A DNA stretch of 20,306 nucleotides, from positions 1 to 20,306 of the forward strand of contig NZ_CALIAA010000269.1 in NCBI RefSeq assembly GCF_938040765.1, read 5' to 3'. This DNA is from an uncultured Fretibacterium sp. GTDB taxonomy: Bacteria; Synergistota; Synergistia; Synergistales; Aminobacteriaceae. Positions 1 through 7,998 of the stretch are shown here, piece by piece. Every line of letters begins with the position of its first letter. Within the stretch, counting starts at the first letter, position 1. The notes under the pieces were generated by a model, which searched no databases, was not told the DNA's origin, and was given only the letters and a program-made list of their open reading frames with translations. The position numbers and the translations under genes are program-made.

Positions 1-135
1 GCCTCCTGGCGCGTCGATCCTTTTTCCGCTATCTTCCTCCTGGTCCTGAACCTCAAGTGGGATATCCTCAAAGAGAAGGACCTCGTACAGCTGAATATCA
101 AAAAGGGTTCCGACCGCATCGGCGGCATCGACTGA
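1..135 (+). CDS. C-terminal end of an unrecognised protein (partial)
   Basis: The reading frame is open from the first base and ends at a TGA at 133-135, giving the last 44 residues of a protein that begins outside the window. The visible part has a hydrophobic stretch (AIFLLVLNL) followed by a charged segment and ends in SDRIGGID. The hydrophobic stretch could be the last membrane segment of a membrane protein, but that is inference. I do not recognise the family from this fragment. It lies about 130 bp upstream of plsY on the same strand and is followed by inverted repeats, so it may end its own transcript or be co-transcribed with plsY. Its high-GC codon use matches the neighbours. Confidence 0.5.
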   Translation, partial: ASWRVDPFSAIFLLVLNLKWDILKEKDLVQLNIKKGSDRIGGID

Positions 136-145
136 CCGCTGCGCG

Positions 146-202
146 GCCGGAACCTTCCGGCAAGAGAGCCTGCGAGCGGGGCGGCGCTTTGGGCGCAGGC
201 TC
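146..202 (+). terminator. Two stem-loops downstream of the first partial gene
   Basis: A 7-bp inverted repeat (146-152 with 155-161) is followed by a 9-bp perfect stem (166-174 with 194-202). The second stem can extend inward through AGCG/CGCT (175-178 with 185-188). A run of five T starts at 218, about 15 nt beyond the second stem, so this is not a textbook intrinsic terminator. It may mark the end of the upstream transcript or structure the plsY leader. Confidence 0.3.
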
Positions 203-267
203 CGTGAGCGGGATATGTTTTTGCCGGGGCGCCCCTGTTGGGGCCTTGTTTTGAGGAGGGATGAGCG

Positions 268-864
268 ATGCGGGTCGCAATGTTCTGGATGTTCGTCTCC
301 TATTTCATCGGCTCTCTGCCTACGGGATACCTGGTGGCCCGTATCTTCAGGGGGGTCGACATACGCACGGTCGGGTCCGGATCCATCGGCGCGACCAACG
401 TGCGCCGTCTGATGGGGCAGGGATGGGCCGTTTTCGTCACATTGGTCGATATGCTCAAAGGGGCCCTGGCGCTCCTGCTCACCGTGGAATCGGCCTCCTC
501 CGACCCCTGGTTGCTCTCGCTGTCGGCCCTGGCCGCCGTTCTGGGGCACAATTACCCCGTCTGGCTGAGGTTCAGGGGGGGGAAGGGCGTGGCCACGACC
601 TACGGGACCATGTTCTTCATCTGGCCCTACAACTCCTTCGCGATCGTCCTGATGAGCGGAGCCCTGTGGTACGCCGTCATGACGTCGACGCGTTACGTAT
701 CCCTGGCCTCCATGGTGTCCCTGCTGGCGCTGCCGGCCTTTTTCTGGATGCTGGATGCGCCCCTTCCCTTTATCCTCCTGGCGCTGCTCCTTGCGCTCCT
801 GGCGATGTTCCGCCACCGGTCCAACGTCTCCCGCCTGCTGGAGGGCCGGGAGAACCCGGTTTGA
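268..864 (+). CDS. plsY: Acyl-phosphate:glycerol-3-phosphate acyltransferase PlsY
   Basis: PlsY transfers an acyl group from acyl-phosphate to the sn-1 position of glycerol 3-phosphate, the first acylation step of phospholipid synthesis in most bacteria, and is an integral membrane enzyme. The 198-residue product has the family's usual length. All three conserved cytoplasmic motifs are visible: GSGSIGATNVRR (36-47), GHNYPVWLRFRGGKG (94-108) and RHRSNVSRLLEGRE (183-196). Hydrophobic segments lie between and around them. The first motif has Ser where Asn is most common. The start at 268 is preceded by GGAGGG (254-259) at a good distance; another ATG at 261 opens a different frame. The next gene begins just downstream, suggesting co-transcription. 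Confidence 0.95.
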   Translation: MRVAMFWMFVSYFIGSLPTGYLVARIFRGVDIRTVGSGSIGATNVRRLMGQGWAVFVTLVDMLKGALALLLTVESASSDPWLLSLSALAAVLGHNYPVWLRFRGGKGVATTYGTMFFIWPYNSFAIVLMSGALWYAVMTSTRYVSLASMVSLLALPAFFWMLDAPLPFILLALLLALLAMFRHRSNVSRLLEGRENPV

Positions 865-926
865 CGAAGCGCCGGGCGGAGCCCCTCGCCGCCCGCGCCT
901 CGAGCGAGGAGGATGAAGCGCGTGAG

Positions 927-1682
927 ATGCCGGACGGGGCGGAGAGGGAGAGGCTTGTCCTGGATCTGGGGGCCGTGGGCGGAGGAAAATGTTCCTTCGA
1001 GCTTCGGCGAAGCGCGCGGGCCAGGCACCTGCGGCTGATCGTCGGCAGCGGAGGCCTGACGGTGGTCGTGCCGGCAGGCCTGGTCTCGCTGCGGAAGATC
1101 GAACGCCTGATCGAACCGCATAAGGCCTGGATACGGAAGAACCTCGAACGGATGGAGCTTTTGTCCTCCGCTCAGCCCCGACGCCAGGCGGTCTCCGTTC
1201 CGGGGCGCATCGTCCTGAGGGCCCTGGAGGAGACCTGGCGGGTCGAGCTCTCGGACTCCGCGCCGCAGAGGACTCTGGCCCGGGACGGGGTCGTGCGCCT
1301 GCCGCGGGACTTCTGCAGGGGGGAGGCCTTGGCCGCGCTGCGGCGTTGGGTCCTTCTGCGCGCGAGGGAGGTCCTGCCCCGGCTCCTGACGGAGCTGGCG
1401 GCGGAACATGGTTTCGAGGTGGGGCGGATTGCGGTCAGGGAGATGAAGAGTCGATGGGGAAGCTGCTCGTCCAGGGGGAACATCAGCCTGAACGCGCGGC
1501 TTCTTTTTCTGTCCTCCGGGCTCGTGCGGCATGTCCTGCTGCATGAGCTCTGTCATTTGAGGGAGATGAACCATTCCAGGGCTTTTTACGAGTGCCTGAG
1601 GGACGTGGACCCCGAGGCCGATCGCCATGCCGCGGAGCTCAGGGCGGCCTGGAGGATGGTGCCCCCGTGGGCCTGCGCCTGA
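927..1682 (+). CDS. YgjP-type (DUF45, SprT-like) zinc metallopeptidase
   Basis: This encodes a probable cytoplasmic zinc-dependent peptidase of the YgjP/DUF45 (M48-like) group, whose substrates are largely unknown. The 251-residue product carries the family hallmark near its C-terminus: MKSRWGSCSSRGNISLN, then HELCHLREMNH, which supplies the zinc ligands H206 and H210, the catalytic E207 and a third ligand H216. The N-terminal half is the usual beta-rich YgjP region. The start is uncertain. ATG 927 is chosen because it leaves a normal N-terminus and has a GAGGAGG at 906-912, though 14 nt away. A TTG at 861, overlapping the plsY stop, is the alternative and would add 22 residues. The frame stays open far upstream, but that part is only the shadow of plsY. 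Confidence 0.85.
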   Translation: MPDGAERERLVLDLGAVGGGKCSFELRRSARARHLRLIVGSGGLTVVVPAGLVSLRKIERLIEPHKAWIRKNLERMELLSSAQPRRQAVSVPGRIVLRALEETWRVELSDSAPQRTLARDGVVRLPRDFCRGEALAALRRWVLLRAREVLPRLLTELAAEHGFEVGRIAVREMKSRWGSCSSRGNISLNARLLFLSSGLVRHVLLHELCHLREMNHSRAFYECLRDVDPEADRHAAELRAAWRMVPPWACA

Positions 1683-1799
1683 GCGAACGAAGATGAATGC
1701 CATAACAGGACGAATGTCACAGGTTGAAGGTTGGTTGAGCGGGCGCTCCTGCCGCCCCGCTTTGTGTGGAGAGGAAATATCTTTCAGGAGGTACGGTCG

Positions 1800-3191
1800 A
1801 TGGCAAAGAAACTGATTTACGGACTGGACGACAATCCCCCCTTCCCCATCATGATCCTCGCCGGGGTCCAGCACGTGTTGACGCTGTTCGGCGCGACCAC
1901 GCTGGTCCCGCTGATCTTCGGGCCGGCCATGGGGATGGATGTGCTTCAGGTCGCGGCGTTCATCTCGTGCGTCTATTTCGGCATGGGGGTGGCGACCCTC
2001 ATCCAGACGCACCCCAGGCTGGGGTCGGGGCTCCCCATCGTGCAGGGGTCGAGCTTCAGCTTCATCCCCTCGGTGATGACCGTGATCGGAGCGTACAAGG
2101 CCATGGGGCCGGAGGCCGTGATGCAGTATATCGGCGGGGCGCTCATCCTCGGCGGCATCCTTCTGTCCGTCGTCGGATACAGCGGAATCGTGGGCTATGT
2201 CCGGAAGGTCATCACCCCGGTGGTCATCGGCCCCGTGATCATGGCGATCGGCTTCTCGCTCGCCCCCGTCGCCATCCAGGGCAACGCCGCCAACTACTGG
2301 CCCGCGTCCCTGGCGGTCGTCCTCCTGATCTTCCTGTTCAGCCTGGTGAGCCGGAACAAGTACGTCAACATCTTCGCCATCCTCTCCGCCATCATCATCA
2401 CCTACCTGGTCTGCCTCGGGCTGTCGCGCGCCGGGGTGTTCCCCGAGGGGCACCCCGCCCACATCGGCCTGGACCGGGTGGCCGAGGCCCCCTGGCTGCG
2501 CTATGAGATCTTCATGCCCTGGGGGCCCCCGAAGTTCAGCCTGCTGGCCTTCGGCGCAATGCTCGCGGGCTTTTTCGCCGTGATGATCGAGTCGATCGGG
2601 GACTACCATTCGGTCTCCTACGCCTCGGGGATCGAGGACCCGGACGAGAAGACCATCAGCCGGGGCATCGGGGCCGAGGGCCTGAACTGTGCCCTGTCCG
2701 GCCTCTTCGGCTCGGTGGGGACGACCTCCTACACGGAGAACGTCGGGCTGATCGGCCTCACCGGGGTGGCGTCCCGGTGGGTGGTCCGGACCGGGGCGAT
2801 CCTGCTGATCCTCATGAGCTTCGTCGGAAAGCTGGGCGCACTGATCGCGACCATGCCGTCGCCGATCATCGGCGGGGCCTACATCGCGCTCTTCGGGACC
2901 ATCGGCGCCCTGGGCATCCAGGTCCTGATGCGCGCGGATATGGGGAGCCAGCGCAACGTGCTCATCGTGGGCTTCTCCTTCCTGATGGCGCTGGGCCTGC
3001 CCGGATGGGTGGAGAAAAATCAGGAGCTTTTCATGAACCCGGCCAGCGGCACGCTCGTTCAGACCCTGGGGGGCATGCTCTGGGCCATCCTCAAGACCCC
3101 CATGGCCGTAGCGGGCATCTGTGCGGCCGCCTGCGACTCGCTGGTCCCGGGCACCGACGAGGAGCGGGGTATCGGCGCCGGAACGCGCTGA
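1800..3191 (+). CDS. NCS2/NAT-family nucleobase (uracil/xanthine) permease
   Basis: This is an inner-membrane nucleobase:cation symporter of the NCS2 (nucleobase-ascorbate) family, 463 residues with many hydrophobic segments. The N-terminus has the conserved block QHVLTLFGATTLVPLI. The substrate-site region IESIGDYHSVS (E264) and the NAT signature ENVGLIGLTG (E313) are both present, the two glutamates being those that contact the base in family structures. The sequence does not separate uracil from xanthine or other purines, so no gene symbol is given. The start at 1800 has AGGAGG (1786-1791) and a family-typical N-terminus (MAKKLIYGLDDNPPF). A leader of about 117 nt separates it from the metallopeptidase gene. 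A strong hairpin follows the stop. Confidence 0.9.
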   Translation: MAKKLIYGLDDNPPFPIMILAGVQHVLTLFGATTLVPLIFGPAMGMDVLQVAAFISCVYFGMGVATLIQTHPRLGSGLPIVQGSSFSFIPSVMTVIGAYKAMGPEAVMQYIGGALILGGILLSVVGYSGIVGYVRKVITPVVIGPVIMAIGFSLAPVAIQGNAANYWPASLAVVLLIFLFSLVSRNKYVNIFAILSAIIITYLVCLGLSRAGVFPEGHPAHIGLDRVAEAPWLRYEIFMPWGPPKFSLLAFGAMLAGFFAVMIESIGDYHSVSYASGIEDPDEKTISRGIGAEGLNCALSGLFGSVGTTSYTENVGLIGLTGVASRWVVRTGAILLILMSFVGKLGALIATMPSPIIGGAYIALFGTIGALGIQVLMRADMGSQRNVLIVGFSFLMALGLPGWVEKNQELFMNPASGTLVQTLGGMLWAILKTPMAVAGICAAACDSLVPGTDEERGIGAGTR

Positions 3192-3221
3192 GCGAACCCC
3201 GGCGGTCGCCCGGACCGATGA

Positions 3222-3252
3222 GGCGGGGGCTCCGACAATCGGAGCCTCCGCC
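3222..3252 (+). terminator. 14-bp hairpin after the NCS2 permease gene
   Basis: Positions 3222-3235 pair with 3239-3252, with 13 Watson-Crick pairs, one G-T pair and a 3-nt CAA loop. It starts about 30 nt after the permease stop. There is no T-run behind it, so it may act through Rho or as a 3'-end stabiliser rather than as a classic intrinsic terminator. It is the natural boundary between the permease and uvrC units. Confidence 0.55.
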
Positions 3253-3260
3253 CTCTCCGG

Positions 3261-3289
3261 GTGACGGCGGGCGGGATGCGCGGTAAACT
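3261..3289 (+). promoter_or_regulatory. Candidate promoter for uvrC
   Basis: GTGACG (3261-3266) and TAAACT (3284-3289) are separated by 17 bp and resemble sigma-70 -35 and -10 boxes. They sit just after the hairpin that ends the previous unit and about 100 bp before the uvrC start. Each box matches consensus at four positions, so the call is tentative. Confidence 0.35.
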
Positions 3290-3390
3290 GTAGGCATGTG
3301 GCACGTCGTACGTCCCGTGGAATCCGGGACCCGGAGGATCGAAACAGCTCATGCCGTGAGCCCCCGTTTTTCGGGCGGGGGGCCCTTGTC

Positions 3391-4857
3391 ATGACCTCGC
3401 CGCACATCGCCGCCATTCTCAAGGGGCTGCCCGAGAAGCCCGGGGTCTACATCATGCGGGACGAGGAGGGGACCGTCCTCTACGTGGGCAAGGCCATCAA
3501 GCTCAAGCGCCGGGTGTCGTCGTACTTCCGGCACTCGGGGTTCGCCTCGCCGCGGCTCCGCAAGCTGGTCTCGCTGGTTCGGGACATCTCCGTCATCCGC
3601 ACGGAGAGCGAGGCCGAGGCCCTGATTGTCGAGGCCAAACTGATCCGGCGCTACTCGCCCTTCTTCAACATCGACCTCAAGATGAGCGACCGCTACCCCT
3701 ACATCCGCATCACGAACGAGGCCTTTCCGCGCCTGGAGATCACGCGCCGGAAGGAGGACGACGGCTCCGTCTACCTGGGGCCCTTCGTCAGTGCCGGGAA
3801 CATCCGCACCCTGCTGCGCCTGGCGGAGCGCTATTTTCCCCTGCGCGTCTGTCGGTCGGAGCTGCGCCCGGACCCCGAGCGGCGCCCCTGCCTGGAGTAC
3901 AGCCTCGGCCGGTCCATGGGCGCCTGCGCGGCGCTCTGCACGGAGGCGGAGTACCGCGAGCGCGTGAACGACATCATCCTGCTCCTCCAGGGCAACACCG
4001 CCGAGCTGGTCGAGCGGCTCCGCCACAGGATGGACGCGGCCGCGAAGCGGATGGCCTTCGAGGAGGCCGCGCGGTACCGCGACACCATCCGCGCGCTGTG
4101 GCGGATATCGCGCCAGCGCGTCTCCTCGACGCTCCAGGAGGACCTGGACAGCGAGACCTGGCAGGTGCTGAACCGGATGCAGGAGCTCTTCGGGCTCAAG
4201 ACGCTTCCGTGGCGGATGGACGCCTTCGACATCTCCCACATGTCCGGGCACGAGACCTACGGGTGCTGCGTCGTCTTCGAGCAGGGGCGCCCCAACCCCT
4301 CGCTCTACCGCCGCTTCAAAATCCGGACCCTGCAGGACGGGGAGATCGACGACTTCGCCTCCATGCGGGAGACGGTGCTGCGCCGCTACCGGCACGTCCT
4401 GGACAAGTCCGAGCCCATGCCGCAGCTCACCTTGATCGACGGAGGCCCCATCCAGCTGGAGTTTGCGCTGAAGGCCCTCGATGAATTGAAGCTGGAGCTT
4501 CCTCTGATCGCCCTGGCCGAGCGGGAGGAACTGGTCTTCCTGCCCGGACGGCCGGACGACCCCCTGCGTCTGGGGCTCGACGACCCCGTCCTGCAGCTTC
4601 TCCAGCGCCTGAGGGACGAGGTCCATCGCTACGCCATCACGACGCATCGCAACGCGCGGGCCGGAAGGCTGCGCCGGTCGGCCCTGGAGGACGTGCCCGG
4701 CATCGGAAAGGCGCGTGCGGCCCAGCTGTTGGTGCGCTTCGGTTCTGTCCAGCGCATTGCCGCCCTGGAGCCCGAGGAGCTCTGCGCCGTGCCCGGCCTC
4801 GGCCCCGCCCTGGCCCGGAAGATCGTCGCGCACCTGAGGGGCGAGGGCGGGGAGTAA
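3391..4857 (+). CDS. uvrC: UvrABC excinuclease subunit C (compact form)
   Basis: UvrC makes both incisions around a DNA lesion handed over by UvrA-UvrB. In order: a GIY-YIG nuclease domain (about 14-95, GVYIM...LYVGKA), a four-cysteine group (C154, C167, C179, C183) matching the Fe-S-binding cysteines reported in E. coli UvrC, a UVR motif that contacts UvrB (about 200-235), the RNase H-like nuclease with FDISH (D280), LIDGG (D350) and ITTHR (H419), and tandem helix-hairpin-helix motifs at the C-terminus (DVPGIGKARA, AVPGLGPALA). At 488 residues it is about 120 shorter than E. coli UvrC. The missing part lies between the UVR motif and the RNase H core; all catalytic residues remain. ATG 3391 fits the short N-terminus before LPEKPGVY; an upstream GTG at 3298 is unlikely. 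Confidence 0.95.
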   Translation: MTSPHIAAILKGLPEKPGVYIMRDEEGTVLYVGKAIKLKRRVSSYFRHSGFASPRLRKLVSLVRDISVIRTESEAEALIVEAKLIRRYSPFFNIDLKMSDRYPYIRITNEAFPRLEITRRKEDDGSVYLGPFVSAGNIRTLLRLAERYFPLRVCRSELRPDPERRPCLEYSLGRSMGACAALCTEAEYRERVNDIILLLQGNTAELVERLRHRMDAAAKRMAFEEAARYRDTIRALWRISRQRVSSTLQEDLDSETWQVLNRMQELFGLKTLPWRMDAFDISHMSGHETYGCCVVFEQGRPNPSLYRRFKIRTLQDGEIDDFASMRETVLRRYRHVLDKSEPMPQLTLIDGGPIQLEFALKALDELKLELPLIALAEREELVFLPGRPDDPLRLGLDDPVLQLLQRLRDEVHRYAITTHRNARAGRLRRSALEDVPGIGKARAAQLLVRFGSVQRIAALEPEELCAVPGLGPALARKIVAHLRGEGGE

Positions 4858-5047
4858 GTCCGATTCCGAATCGTTTGCAGGCAATAGGCAGAGAATCGGC
4901 GAAGAATGAGGCGTGCGAATCGCTTGTCAACAGAACACCAACGAGCGCAGCGATAAACAGGCGGGCGACGAGCGATGCGGGGTGCGTTCAAAGGGCGGTA
5001 AATGCGGCCTGCGCATGATTGGAAATTGGAATTCATCGGCTTTTCCC

Positions 5048-5076
5048 TTGGACTAACGTTCGTGTTGTGTTATTCT
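5048..5076 (+). promoter_or_regulatory. Candidate promoter for pnp
   Basis: TTGGAC (5048-5053) and TATTCT (5071-5076) are separated by 17 bp and lie about 48 nt upstream of the pnp ATG, in a stretch richer in A and T than the flanking genes. The rest of the gap between uvrC and pnp (4858-5123) shows no gene. It contains three GAATCG copies 24-25 bp apart and a tandem ATTGGAA pair (5018-5031). Confidence 0.45.
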
Positions 5077-5123
5077 TGTCCTCGTTTACGCAGGAAAAGA
5101 TAAAAAATCGAGGAGGCTATTAT

Positions 5124-7403
5124 ATGGAAAAGGAATATTCCGTACGGATCGGCGAGCAGCCGATCATCTTCCGGACGGGTAAGGTCGCCAAGCAGGCGAA
5201 CGGCGCGGTGATGGCGTCCCACGGGGAGACGGTCGTGCTGACGACGGCCTGCGTCACCGACACGCCCCGGACGGGCATAGATTTCTTCCCCCTGCTGGTG
5301 GATTTCGAGGAACGCTACTATTCGGCCGGGAAGATCCCCGGCGGGTTCATCAAGCGCGAGGGGCGGCCCTCCGAGTCCGCCATCCTCAGCGCGCGCGTCG
5401 CGGACCGCTCCATCCGTTCGTTGTTCGACGACGCCATGCGCAACGACGTCCACGTGGTGAGCACGGTCATGGCGATGGATCAGATCTATCCGCCCAACGT
5501 GCTGGGCATCAATGCGGCCTCGGCGGCCCTGTCCATCTCGGGGATCCCCTGGGGCGGCCCCGTGGGGGCGGTGCGCATCGGACTGGTCGGGGACAGTCTG
5601 ATCGTCAACCCCACGGAGGCGCAGATGGCCGAGTCCCGGCTGGAGCTTTTGGTCGCCGGTCACGACGACGGCATCACCATGGTGGAGTCCGGCTCTCAGG
5701 AGGTCTCCGAGGAGGTCCTCGTCGACGCTCTCGACCTGGCCCACTCCGAGATCCGCAAGCTGATCGCCCTCTTCCGGCAGATGAAGGAGGAGATTGGAAA
5801 GCCCGAGATCGTGATCCCCCTCCCCGAGCGCATCTCCGAGATCGACGATTGGGTCCGCGCGAACCAGGACCGGGAGATCGACGCCGCCGTCCGCATTCAT
5901 GAGAAGAAGCCCCGCTACGAGAAGATTGCGGAGGTCAAGAGGACGGCGAAGGAGCATTTCTCAGAGGCGTTTCCCGACAAGGGGGAGTACATCTCCGCAT
6001 GCGTCGACGGGCGCGTCAAGGACATCATGCGCGCCATCATCGTCGACGAGGGGGTTCGCGTCGACGGCAGGGCCATGGACGAGCTGCGCCCCATCTCCTG
6101 CGAGACGGGTATCCTGCCCCGTGTCCACGGTTCGGCGCTCTTCACCCGCGGCGAGACCCAGTCCCTGGCCGTGACGACGCTGGGCATGGTGGGGGAGGAC
6201 GACCAGGTGCTGGACGGCATCAAGCTGGACGAGCCCGCCAAGCGCTTCATTCTGCACTACAACTTCCCGCCCTATTCCGTCGGCGAGGTGCGCCCCATGC
6301 GCGGCCCCGGCCGGCGCGAGATCGGTCATGGAGCCCTGGCGGAGCGCGCGCTGCGGCCCGTCATCCCCACGGAGGACGAGTTCCCCTACGTGGTCCGCGT
6401 CGTCTCCGACATCCTGGAGTCCAACGGTTCGAGCTCGCAGGCCAGCATCTGCGGCGGCAGCCTTTCGATGATGCACGCAGGCGTTCCCCTGCGGCGCCAC
6501 GTCGCGGGCATCGCCATGGGGCTGATCAAGGAGGGCGACAAGGTCCGCGTGCTGACGGACATCCAGGGGCTCGAGGACCATTACGGCGACATGGACTTCA
6601 AGGTCGCCGGCACGCGCCTGGGCGTGACGGCCCTCCAGATGGACAACAAGGCGGGCGGCATCACGCGGGAGATCCTCCAGAACGCGCTGTCCCAGGCGAA
6701 GCAGGCCCGTATGCAGATCCTCGACAGGATGGAGGCCGAGATTTCCGTCCCGGACTCCCTGTCGCCGAACGCGCCGCGCATCCTCAAGATGGGCATCGAC
6801 CCCGAGAAAATCCGGGACGTCATCGGCCCCGGCGGCAAGACGATCCGCGGTATCACGCAGAGGACCGGCGTCAAGATGAACGTGGAGGATACGGGCGAGG
6901 TGAGCATCGCCGGGCCGACGCAGGAGCAGGTGGACGAGGCCCGGGACATGGTTCTGGCCCTGACGAAGGACCTGGAGGCCGGGGAGGTCTACTGGGGCAC
7001 CGTCACGCGCCTGATGGCGTTCGGCGCCTTCGTGGAGTGTCTGCCCGGCAAGGAGGGGCTGCTGCACCTCAGCGAGATGAGCACGCACCGCGTGCCCAAG
7101 GTCGAGGACGTGTTCAAGCCCGGGGACCGCGTGCTCGTCATGGTCAAGGAGATCGACGACATGGGCCGCGTCAACCTCACCCGGCGGCGCCTCCTGGCCG
7201 ACGAGGACAAGGTGCGTGCCGCCGGCTTTGCCGCCGCACTACCCGATGAGCACGAGCGCGACAACCTGATTGCGAGCATCGCCGAGAAGGCTCCGCCCGC
7301 ACCGCCCCGGGGCGACCGCCCCGGATTCGGCGATCGCGGGGATCGCGACAGGGGCGGGCGGGAGCGCCGCTTCGGCGGGGACCGTTCCCGGAGGGACCGC
7401 TAG
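5124..7403 (+). CDS. pnp: Polyribonucleotide nucleotidyltransferase (PNPase)
   Basis: PNPase degrades RNA from the 3' end by phosphorolysis, releasing nucleoside diphosphates, and is a degradosome component in many bacteria. The 759-residue product shows the complete order: first RNase PH-like domain, helical linker, second RNase PH-like domain with the active-site region around DMDFKVAG (from 489) and LQMDNK (504-509), a KH domain with GPGG (568-571), and an S1 RNA-binding domain (about 621-690). After S1 comes a tail of about 40 residues rich in Arg, Gly and Asp. The start at 5124 has a full AGGAGG (5111-5116) 7 nt upstream and a family-typical N-terminus; an in-frame ATG at 5019 lies upstream of the promoter candidate. 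The dut gene follows 6 nt after the stop, so the two are probably co-transcribed. Confidence 0.97.
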   Translation: MEKEYSVRIGEQPIIFRTGKVAKQANGAVMASHGETVVLTTACVTDTPRTGIDFFPLLVDFEERYYSAGKIPGGFIKREGRPSESAILSARVADRSIRSLFDDAMRNDVHVVSTVMAMDQIYPPNVLGINAASAALSISGIPWGGPVGAVRIGLVGDSLIVNPTEAQMAESRLELLVAGHDDGITMVESGSQEVSEEVLVDALDLAHSEIRKLIALFRQMKEEIGKPEIVIPLPERISEIDDWVRANQDREIDAAVRIHEKKPRYEKIAEVKRTAKEHFSEAFPDKGEYISACVDGRVKDIMRAIIVDEGVRVDGRAMDELRPISCETGILPRVHGSALFTRGETQSLAVTTLGMVGEDDQVLDGIKLDEPAKRFILHYNFPPYSVGEVRPMRGPGRREIGHGALAERALRPVIPTEDEFPYVVRVVSDILESNGSSSQASICGGSLSMMHAGVPLRRHVAGIAMGLIKEGDKVRVLTDIQGLEDHYGDMDFKVAGTRLGVTALQMDNKAGGITREILQNALSQAKQARMQILDRMEAEISVPDSLSPNAPRILKMGIDPEKIRDVIGPGGKTIRGITQRTGVKMNVEDTGEVSIAGPTQEQVDEARDMVLALTKDLEAGEVYWGTVTRLMAFGAFVECLPGKEGLLHLSEMSTHRVPKVEDVFKPGDRVLVMVKEIDDMGRVNLTRRRLLADEDKVRAAGFAAALPDEHERDNLIASIAEKAPPAPPRGDRPGFGDRGDRDRGGRERRFGGDRSRRDR

Positions 7404-7409
7404 GGTTTC

Positions 7410-7859
7410 ATGCCCGACAAGATGGTCAGGGTGCTGATCGCACGCTCAGGACGGGCGAAGGACTTTCCCTTGCCCGAATATGCCACCCCGGCCTCGGCCG
7501 GGGTGGATTTACGGGCGTCGGAGGCCCGTGTGATCCCTCCGGGCGGCCGGGCCCTGGTTCCGACGGGCCTGCGCATCGCCCTCCCGGAGGGGTACGAGGC
7601 ACAGGTCCGCCCCCGGAGCGGCCTGGCCCTGAAGCACGGCGTCACGCTTCCCAACAGCCCGGGAACGATCGACGCGGACTACCGCGGAGAGATCGGGGTG
7701 ATCCTGATGAACCTCGGCCAGGAGCCCTTTGTCGTCGAGCCGGGAGACCGCATCGCCCAGATGGTCGTCGCGCCCGTCGCGCGGGTGGCGTGGAGCGAGG
7801 CGGAGGTGCTCGACGCCACGGAACGGGGGGAGGGGGGCTTCGGCAGCACCGGAAGGTGA
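7410..7859 (+). CDS. dut: dUTP diphosphatase
   Basis: This enzyme hydrolyses dUTP to dUMP and pyrophosphate, keeping uracil out of DNA and feeding thymidylate synthesis. The 149-residue product is the standard trimeric dUTPase length and has all five motifs in order: SAGVDLRA (29-36), PRSGLA (68-73), GTIDADYRGE (85-94), GDRIAQ (112-117) and the C-terminal lid GGFGSTGR (142-149). The start at 7410 is 6 nt after the pnp stop. A GGAGGG (7390-7395) inside the end of pnp may serve as ribosome binding site. An internal ATG at 7422 is a possible alternative. Pairing with pnp suggests a small nucleic-acid housekeeping operon. Confidence 0.96.
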   Translation: MPDKMVRVLIARSGRAKDFPLPEYATPASAGVDLRASEARVIPPGGRALVPTGLRIALPEGYEAQVRPRSGLALKHGVTLPNSPGTIDADYRGEIGVILMNLGQEPFVVEPGDRIAQMVVAPVARVAWSEAEVLDATERGEGGFGSTGR

Positions 7860-7998
7860 GGACGCTTTTTCGGGGAAAAGGGCAAAAAGGGCTTGAGAAG
7901 TTGGCGGGCCCCGTGCGGGGCATCCGTGCTTCAGGCCGGAGAAGGATCTGGCAGAAGGGTTTGGTGGAAGAGTCTGGCAAAAGGAGTGTCGCTGCGGC

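Noticed and set aside
261..926. Upstream extension of the metallopeptidase frame from ATG 261
   Set aside because: It overlaps plsY almost completely in another frame. The translated extension has no family similarity, and internal starts at 861 or 927 give a normal-length protein.
1738..1761. AGCGGG/CCCGCT hairpin in the permease leader as a pyrimidine-responsive attenuator
   Set aside because: The stem is only 6 bp with a mismatch inside, no T-run follows, and I see no PyrR-type binding loop or competing structure.
1693..1815. Possible 40-residue leader ORF before the NCS2 permease
   Set aside because: It has no ribosome binding site, overlaps the permease start and shows no recognisable sequence.
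693..3422. Open frame of 909 codons on the minus strand
   Set aside because: It lies antisense to the metallopeptidase and permease genes, has the low-complexity His/Asp/Gly/Arg composition of a shadow frame in GC-rich DNA and shows no domain. The + strand genes have full family motifs.
6585..6650. Leu 499 in PNPase where E. coli has Asp (after AGTR)
   Set aside because: That position varies in other active PNPases as I recall them, and the Asp and Lys of LQMDNK are intact, so loss of activity is not implied.
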